The notes under the pieces: generated by a model | The model's input: only the letters and a program-made list of their open reading frames with translations | What the model was told of the DNA's origin: nothing | The model's database searches: none | Translations under genes and position numbers: made by a program | Part shown: piece after piece, positions 59,444-64,000 of the stretch | Layout: each line of letters opens with the position of its first letter | How positions within the stretch are numbered: position 1 is the first letter of the stretch | DNA from: an uncultured Roseovarius sp. | Lineage (GTDB): Bacteria; Pseudomonadota; Alphaproteobacteria; Rhodobacterales; Rhodobacteraceae | Length of the DNA stretch: 64,000 bases | Direction: 5' to 3' | NCBI GenBank assembly: GCA_947503145.1 | Contig: CANNCP010000008.1 | Location: 62,001-126,000, forward strand

Positions 59444-60958
59444 ATGGCAAAGGGATTTTTTGGCGGAGTCATTGTCGGCACGGTGGTGGTGGGTCTGGGA
59501 CTGGGTGTCGCATCGGTGATGACCGAAATTTCCCAGCGCCCGGCCCCCGATGCGGCGGCGCTTGATCTGCCGGCGGGGTCCGAGTTCAACCAGTCGCGCG
59601 AGGACGAACCGCTGGCGATGGTGTCCGAGCCGGATGCGGTGCCGAGGGCCGAGGGCGCCCCCGAAGTGAGCACGTCTGCGCCCGATGACCTGAGCGTGAT
59701 CAAGGACGAGGACATGCAGTCGGCTGCAGTGCCGCAGACCGGCACGGCGCAGGCCAACCTGAGCGCCCCGCAGGTCGCCGCGGATGACAGTGCGATGGAT
59801 TTCGGCCAGGACGCGGCAGTGCAGCCCGGCTCGCAGTCCGCCGCACCCGACGCGCCAGGCAGCGAGGACACGCTGTCGATCTCGGTCGACCCGGCCCAGC
59901 CGATGCAGCCTGCAATGGATGTTGAGTCCGCAGCGTTCCCTGAAGAAGTGACGGATGCGCCCGAGGCGGAAGCTGCGCCTGAAGAGATGACCGAATCGAC
60001 TGTGCCCGAGGCGGAAGCTGCGCCTGAAGAGATGCCTGAAGCGGCTGCGCCCGAGGCGAAAATCGCGCCTGAAGAGACGACCGAAGCGACTGCGCCCGAG
60101 ACGGAAACCGAGGTTGTCCCCGAAACCGAGGCACCGGCCGAAGCTGATGCTGCCACGCCCTCGGGGACCATCGGCGATCTGGCCCAGGGTGTGGCGACCA
60201 ATCGCCTGCCCTCGGTCACGGACGCCCCGGCGGATACCGAAACGCCTGATGATGAATACAGCGCACAACCCGACAGTGATCGACCCGCGATCGAGACCTA
60301 TGCCACGCCCTTTGATAACCCCGAGGGCAAGCCGCTGATGGCCATCGTGCTGATCGACGACGGCACCAGCCCCATCGGGTTGGAGGCGCTGTCGAGTTTT
60401 CCCTATCCTCTGAGTTTTGCCGTTGATGCCACCTGGGACGGCGCCGCAGAGGCGATGCGGCGCTACCGCGATGCGGGCTTTGAGGTGCTGGCGATGGTGG
60501 ACCTGCCGCCGGGCGCGCAGGCCAGCGACACCGAGATCGCCATGCAGACGGTGCTGCACGCCGTGCCCGAAGCGGTCGCGGTGCTGGAAGGCACGGGCAC
60601 TGGCCTTCAGTCTGGTCGGGCCGCCGCCGAGCAGCTCGCCCCGATCCTGCTGGAGAGCGGTCATGGGCTGGTGCTCTTTCCCAATGGGCTGGATACCGCA
60701 CGCAAGCTGATTTCGCGCGAAGGTGTGCCGACCGGCGGCGTGTTCCGGGATTTCGACGCCAAGGGACAGGACGCGGCCGTGATCCGGCGTTTTCTGGATC
60801 AGGCGGCATTCAAGGCCGGGCGTGGGCAGGGCGAGGTTGTCATGCTGGGCCGTTTGCGGGCCGATACTATCAGCGCGCTATTGCTCTGGGGGCTCCAGGA
60901 CCGCGCCAGCAGTGTGGCGATCGCCCCCATTTCGGCGGTGTTGACAGAAAACCGGTAG
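59444..60958 (+). CDS. divergent polysaccharide deacetylase family protein (YibQ-like)
   Basis: 504-aa envelope protein. An N-terminal transmembrane/signal-anchor segment (GFFGGVIVGTVVVGLGLGVAS) is followed by ~270 residues of acidic Ala/Pro/Glu-rich low complexity, including three 15-residue repeats. A C-terminal domain (about 290-504) is of the divergent polysaccharide deacetylase type: PLMAIVLIDDGTSPIG, PYPLSFAVDATWDGA, LAMVDLPPG and GHGLVLFPNGLDTA. ATG 59444 starts just before the anchor; upstream codons are rejected. The role in the cell envelope is unproven. It is divergent from trpG. Confidence 0.85.
   Translation: MAKGFFGGVIVGTVVVGLGLGVASVMTEISQRPAPDAAALDLPAGSEFNQSREDEPLAMVSEPDAVPRAEGAPEVSTSAPDDLSVIKDEDMQSAAVPQTGTAQANLSAPQVAADDSAMDFGQDAAVQPGSQSAAPDAPGSEDTLSISVDPAQPMQPAMDVESAAFPEEVTDAPEAEAAPEEMTESTVPEAEAAPEEMPEAAAPEAKIAPEETTEATAPETETEVVPETEAPAEADAATPSGTIGDLAQGVATNRLPSVTDAPADTETPDDEYSAQPDSDRPAIETYATPFDNPEGKPLMAIVLIDDGTSPIGLEALSSFPYPLSFAVDATWDGAAEAMRRYRDAGFEVLAMVDLPPGAQASDTEIAMQTVLHAVPEAVAVLEGTGTGLQSGRAAAEQLAPILLESGHGLVLFPNGLDTARKLISREGVPTGGVFRDFDAKGQDAAVIRRFLDQAAFKAGRGQGEVVMLGRLRADTISALLLWGLQDRASSVAIAPISAVLTENR
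59957..60091 (+). repeat. three tandem 45-bp coding repeats
   Basis: Units at 59957-60001, 60002-60046 and 60047-60091 encode 15-residue blocks of the form APEAEAAPEEMTEST. The first two units are nearly identical in DNA, the third has diverged. They lie in the acidic linker of the deacetylase-like protein and are a likely site of length variation. Confidence 0.75.
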
Positions 60959-60961
60959 TGC

Positions 60962-61507
60962 TCAGCCGTGGCGCCACGTCCCCGGCGCGATCCCGTCCAG
61001 CGACCAGTTCCCGATCCGCCAGCGCACCAGCCGCAATGTCGGGTGGCCCACATGCGCCGTCATACGCCGCACCTGCCGGTTGCGTCCTTCGGTGATGGTG
61101 ATCTCCAACCAACTGTCGGGCACGGATTTACGGTAGCGCACGGGAGGATCGCGGGGCCAGAGATCAGGCGGGGCGATGCGGCGCAATTCGGCGGGGCGGG
61201 TCGGTCCGTCCCTGAGCGTGACACCCTTGGCAAGCGCGCCCAGTGCGTCGTCGTCGGGCAGGCCTTCGATCTGCACCAGATATGTCTTGGGCTGCTTGTG
61301 GCGCGGATCGGCGATGCGCACCTGCAGCTTGCCATCATCTGTCAGGATCAGCAGACCCTCGCTGTCGCGATCCAGCCGCCCGGCGGGATAGACGCCCGGC
61401 AGATCGATATAGGTCGACAGCGTCGCGCGCGGGCTGGCTTCGGTTCCCTTGTCGGTGAATTGTGACAATACGCCATGGGGTTTGTTGAAGAGGATCAGGC
61501 GGGTCAT
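60962..61507 (-). CDS. rRNA large-subunit pseudouridine synthase, RluE-like
   Basis: 181-aa RsuA/RluE-type pseudouridine synthase. It starts directly with [15 protein letters not shown] and has no N-terminal S4 domain, as in RluE. The catalytic aspartate is in [14 protein letters not shown], and the C-terminal motif is [23 protein letters not shown]. It would modify 23S rRNA; the exact site cannot be read from the sequence. It is convergent with the deacetylase-like gene (3-base gap) and lies downstream of trpE. Confidence 0.9.
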   Translation of the reverse strand: MTRLILFNKPHGVLSQFTDKGTEASPRATLSTYIDLPGVYPAGRLDRDSEGLLILTDDGKLQVRIADPRHKQPKTYLVQIEGLPDDDALGALAKGVTLRDGPTRPAELRRIAPPDLWPRDPPVRYRKSVPDSWLEITITEGRNRQVRRMTAHVGHPTLRLVRWRIGNWSLDGIAPGTWRHG

Positions 61508-61529
61508 CCAGGCAGTCTTTCCTGCAAGT

Positions 61530-61573
61530 TGAAAATTTTCGCAAAATTTTCAGAGTGGTTTCTTTGCGAAAAT
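61530..61573. repeat. nested AT-rich inverted repeats between trpE and the pseudouridine synthase gene
   Basis: TGAAAATTTT (61530-61539) pairs perfectly with AAAATTTTCA (61543-61552). ATTTTCGCAAA (61535-61545) pairs perfectly with TTTGCGAAAAT (61563-61573). The two stems exclude each other. In a GC-rich genome this AT-rich palindrome in a 76-base gap stands out and could be a terminator, attenuator or operator. Confidence 0.65.
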
Positions 61574-61583
61574 CCGGTCTCGC

Positions 61584-63095
61584 TCAGCTGTTACCGTCTC
61601 CCGTGAACCGTGCTGCATCCGCCGCCGCCCGGCGGATCGCGTTCGATTTATGCACGGTTTCCATATATTCGGATTCGGGGTCGCTATCATAGACTACGCC
61701 GCCGCCGGCCTGAATGTAGAGCTTGTGATCCTTCACCACTGCCGTGCGCAGGGCGATGCACACATCCATGTCGCCACCCGCGCTGAAATAACCGACACCG
61801 CCGCCATAGACGCCGCGTTTTTCCGGCTCCAACTCGTCGATGATCTGCATCGCACGGACCTTGGGGGCACCGCTGACGGTGCCTGCGGGCAGACCGGCCA
61901 GCAGGGCCGACAGCGCATCCTGATCTTCGGCCAGTTCGCCCACCACGTTGCTGACAATATGCATGACGTGGCTATACCGTTCTATGATGAATTGTTCCGT
62001 GGGGCGCACCGTGCCGATCTTGCTGACGCGGCCCGTGTCGTTGCGCCCCAGATCAAGCAGCATGAGATGTTCGGCCAGTTCTTTCTTGTCGGCCAGCAGA
62101 TCGGCTTCGAGGGCGCGGTCTTCGTGGGGTGTCGCGCCGCGGGGGCGCGTGCCTGCGATCGGGCGGATAGTGACCTCGTTACCAAAGACCCGCACGAGGA
62201 TCTCGGGGCTGGCGCCCACCACCTGAAACCCGCCGAAATTGAAATAGAACATGAAGGGCGACGGGTTCGTTCGCCGCAAACTGCGATAGAGTGCAAAGGG
62301 CGGCTGGGTGAACGGCAGGGTCCAGCGCTGCGACGGCACCACCTGAAAGATGTCGCCTGCGCGCACATACTCCTTGGCCTTCGTCACCGCCTCTTTGTAG
62401 GCGGCGCGGGTGAAGTTCGACACGGGCGGCGCATCTTCGCGTGCCTCGCCCAGATTGCGGGCCTGGCTGGGCAGAGAGCGTTCCAGATCACGCACCGCGT
62501 CCATCACCCGTTCGGCTGCCTGGGCATAGGCGGCGCGCGCGGACTGGCCATGCCCGGGCCGGGCCGGGGCCACCACGATCACCTCGCCCTTGACCCCGTC
62601 AAGCACTGCCACAACGGAAGGCCGCAGCATCAGCGCGTCGGGCAGGCCCAACGGATCGGGATTCACGTCCGGCAGATGTTCGACCAATCGGATCATGTCA
62701 TAGCCGAGATAGCCGAAAAGGCCTGCGCTGGCGGCAGGCAGGTCTTCGGGCAGGTCGATTCGGCTTTCGGCGATGAGGGCGCGAAGATTGGTCAGCGGAT
62801 CGCCATCCTGTGCTTCGAACGCCTCGCCGTCGAACCGTGCCTGGCGGTTGATCTGGCTGGTGGTGCCGTGACATTTCCAGATCAGATCGGGTTTCATCCC
62901 GATGATCGAATAGCGCCCGCGCACTTCGCCGCCGGTCACGGATTCGAGCATGAACGCGTCTGGCGCGGCCTCCGTCAGCTTGAGCATCAGTGATACGGGC
63001 GTGTCGAGATCGGCCGCGAGACGGGCATAGACCACCTGCGCCTCACCGGCGTCAAAGCGTGGGGCAAAAGCGTCGAATGCGGGGGTCAGCTCCAT
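61584..63095 (-). CDS. trpE: anthranilate synthase component I
   Basis: Chorismate-binding subunit (503 aa) of anthranilate synthase, first step of tryptophan synthesis. Seen: SLMLKL (tryptophan feedback site region), ESVTGGEVRGRYSIIG, VPSQRWTLPF, PIAGTRPRGATPHEDRALE, LLDLGRNDTGRVS, MHIVSNVVGEL, and GTVSGAPKVRAMQIIDELE. Starts 12 bases after the upstream PpiD-like gene, so it is probably co-transcribed with it. No leader peptide attenuator is possible in that gap. Confidence 0.96.
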   Translation of the reverse strand: MELTPAFDAFAPRFDAGEAQVVYARLAADLDTPVSLMLKLTEAAPDAFMLESVTGGEVRGRYSIIGMKPDLIWKCHGTTSQINRQARFDGEAFEAQDGDPLTNLRALIAESRIDLPEDLPAASAGLFGYLGYDMIRLVEHLPDVNPDPLGLPDALMLRPSVVAVLDGVKGEVIVVAPARPGHGQSARAAYAQAAERVMDAVRDLERSLPSQARNLGEAREDAPPVSNFTRAAYKEAVTKAKEYVRAGDIFQVVPSQRWTLPFTQPPFALYRSLRRTNPSPFMFYFNFGGFQVVGASPEILVRVFGNEVTIRPIAGTRPRGATPHEDRALEADLLADKKELAEHLMLLDLGRNDTGRVSKIGTVRPTEQFIIERYSHVMHIVSNVVGELAEDQDALSALLAGLPAGTVSGAPKVRAMQIIDELEPEKRGVYGGGVGYFSAGGDMDVCIALRTAVVKDHKLYIQAGGGVVYDSDPESEYMETVHKSNAIRRAAADAARFTGDGNS

Positions 63096-63107
63096 CCCGG
63101 GTGCACC

Positions 63108-64000
63108 TTATTGAAAGTTCGCATGCACGGCGTTCAGCGCCTGCTCATCCAGCGTGATGCCCGCACGGCTGCGGATGTCGTCGGCGAGCACCTGATAAAG
63201 GTCTTGCGCGATGTTGCCGGCGGCCTGATCTGCCAGCCCGCTACGCAGTTGCACCAGTTCGGGGTCGTCTTCTCTGGGCGGCGTGATCCGGTCGAGGCGC
63301 AGCACGAAGAGGCGCTCGTTGCCGTCGATCAGCGTGACGCTGCCTTCGCTCATCGCGAAAACGGTTTCGATGAATTCGGGCGGTGTGTCGGGCTGGAAGT
63401 CGCGGCGTGTGAGGTCGGTCACGGCTTCGCCGTTAAGGCCCGCATCCTGAAAACTGCCGCCATTTTCCAGCGCCGTCACCTGATCCGCGACCTGGGCGCG
63501 TAGCGCGTCGGTCACCGCCTGCGACAGCCACGCCGCGCGCACGGCGTCGCGTACGTCTTCGAGCGGCATGATCTCGGGTTCGGTGATCGCATCGAGGCGC
63601 ATGGCAAAGATCGAGCCGTCCTCAAGGGTCGCAACCGCAGGATAGTCCGACGCGTCGATCGCGACGGCTGCCTGGCGGAAGGCGGGGTAGGCGCTGATGC
63701 TGCCGACGACACCTTCATGCCAGTTGATCTGGCCCAGTTCCAGGTTGGTTTCGTCCGCGACATCCTCCAGCGTGGCGCCACCTGCAAGCAGATCATCTAC
63801 CGCGTCGATCTGGGCGTCGATCACCCGGCGGGAACGGTCGGCGGCAAGCGCATCGCGCAGTTCCGGCTCGGCCTCTTCAAAGCTGGTCTCGTGTGCCAGT
63901 AGCACGGCATTCACGCGGAAAAGGACCGGGCCGATGGGGCTGTCCACCGGGCCGACGATATCGCCGGCATCTGCGGCGAATACGTCTTCGTCAGCGCCGT
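63108..64000 (-). CDS. ppiD: peptidyl-prolyl cis-trans isomerase D-like periplasmic folding factor, 5'-partial
   Basis: C-terminal ~297 residues of a PpiD/SurA-type chaperone; the reading frame stays open to the window edge (upstream codons read EDVFAADAGDIVGPVDS), so the N-terminal anchor is missing. The VFAADAGDIVGPVDSPIGPVLFRV segment is the end of a parvulin domain. The rest is helical with a second weak parvulin-like stretch (VFAMSEGSVTLIDGNERLFVLRLD). PpiD helps outer membrane and periplasmic proteins fold at the inner membrane. It is followed by trpE after 12 bases, an order seen in related genomes. The GTG at 63947 is internal. Confidence 0.85.
   Translation of the reverse strand, partial: GADEDVFAADAGDIVGPVDSPIGPVLFRVNAVLLAHETSFEEAEPELRDALAADRSRRVIDAQIDAVDDLLAGGATLEDVADETNLELGQINWHEGVVGSISAYPAFRQAAVAIDASDYPAVATLEDGSIFAMRLDAITEPEIMPLEDVRDAVRAAWLSQAVTDALRAQVADQVTALENGGSFQDAGLNGEAVTDLTRRDFQPDTPPEFIETVFAMSEGSVTLIDGNERLFVLRLDRITPPREDDPELVQLRSGLADQAAGNIAQDLYQVLADDIRSRAGITLDEQALNAVHANFQ

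Noticed and set aside
59957-60091. CRISPR-like repeats
   Set aside because: The repeats are directly adjacent with no spacers, in frame, and encode an acidic linker. No cas gene is present.

Overview
The window comes from a high-GC alphaproteobacterium, almost certainly a member of the Rhodobacteraceae (Roseobacter/Rhodobacter group). The evidence is the leucine-degradation cluster followed by a 14-subunit nuo operon full of small accessory genes, the ppiD-trpE ... trpGDC-moaC-moeA-lexA-comEC-gltX-gltA gene order, a GTTC-N7-GTTC SOS box, a NuoE with a C-terminal helix-hairpin-helix extension, and a gene-transfer-agent type holin/endolysin pair. The genus cannot be decided from this sequence alone. 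No rRNA, tRNA, CRISPR array, insertion sequence or prophage was found.

Layout. 1-6537: leucine/isovalerate catabolism (methylcrotonyl-CoA carboxylase beta and alpha subunits, a glutathione-transferase-like gene, HMG-CoA lyase, a methylglutaconyl-CoA hydratase-like gene). 6703-26807: one complex I transcription unit from a good sigma70-type promoter to an intrinsic terminator. It holds nuoA-N in canonical order plus eleven non-canonical ORFs, mostly joined to their neighbours by ATGA or TGATG overlaps. 26855-30067: birA, coaX and RNase J. 30447-33113 (minus): a DEAD-box helicase and a glycosyltransferase. 33400-37912: bolA-grxD facing purL, then mazG and a small secreted protein. 37977-40672: prfA-prmC and a DUF4167 gene. 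40757-41840 (minus): a LysR regulator followed by a possible sRNA ending in a strong terminator. 42364-48518: murI, argC, then ccmE, an endolysin/holin pair, ccmF and ccmH. 48632-52314: a crotonase gene facing gltA and gltX. 52392-64000: comEC, lexA, moeA, moaC, trpC, trpD, trpG, a deacetylase-like envelope protein, a pseudouridine synthase, trpE and the C-terminal part of a PpiD-like chaperone.

How the parts connect. BirA would biotinylate the methylcrotonyl-CoA carboxylase alpha subunit encoded at the other end of the window. Leucine carbon leaves as acetyl-CoA and acetoacetate, which can enter the TCA cycle through citrate synthase (gltA), and the reducing power goes to complex I. PrmC modifies the release factor PrfA encoded just upstream. 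BolA and the CGFS glutaredoxin form a known iron-sulfur/iron-signalling pair. The endolysin/holin pair, comEC and lexA lie within about 10 kb; in Rhodobacter capsulatus these gene families act in release, uptake and regulation of gene transfer agent particles.

The most interesting material is (i) the set of accessory ORFs inside the nuo operon, including a low-GC 66-codon ORF coupled on both sides, a duplicated helix-hairpin-helix module, four exported proteins and a methyltransferase-like protein; (ii) a gene-transfer-agent lysis cassette inside the cytochrome c maturation genes; (iii) a MITE-like palindromic repeat family with six recognisable copies, plus two other intergenic repeat families; and (iv) a candidate sRNA with an anti-Shine-Dalgarno stretch next to its terminator.
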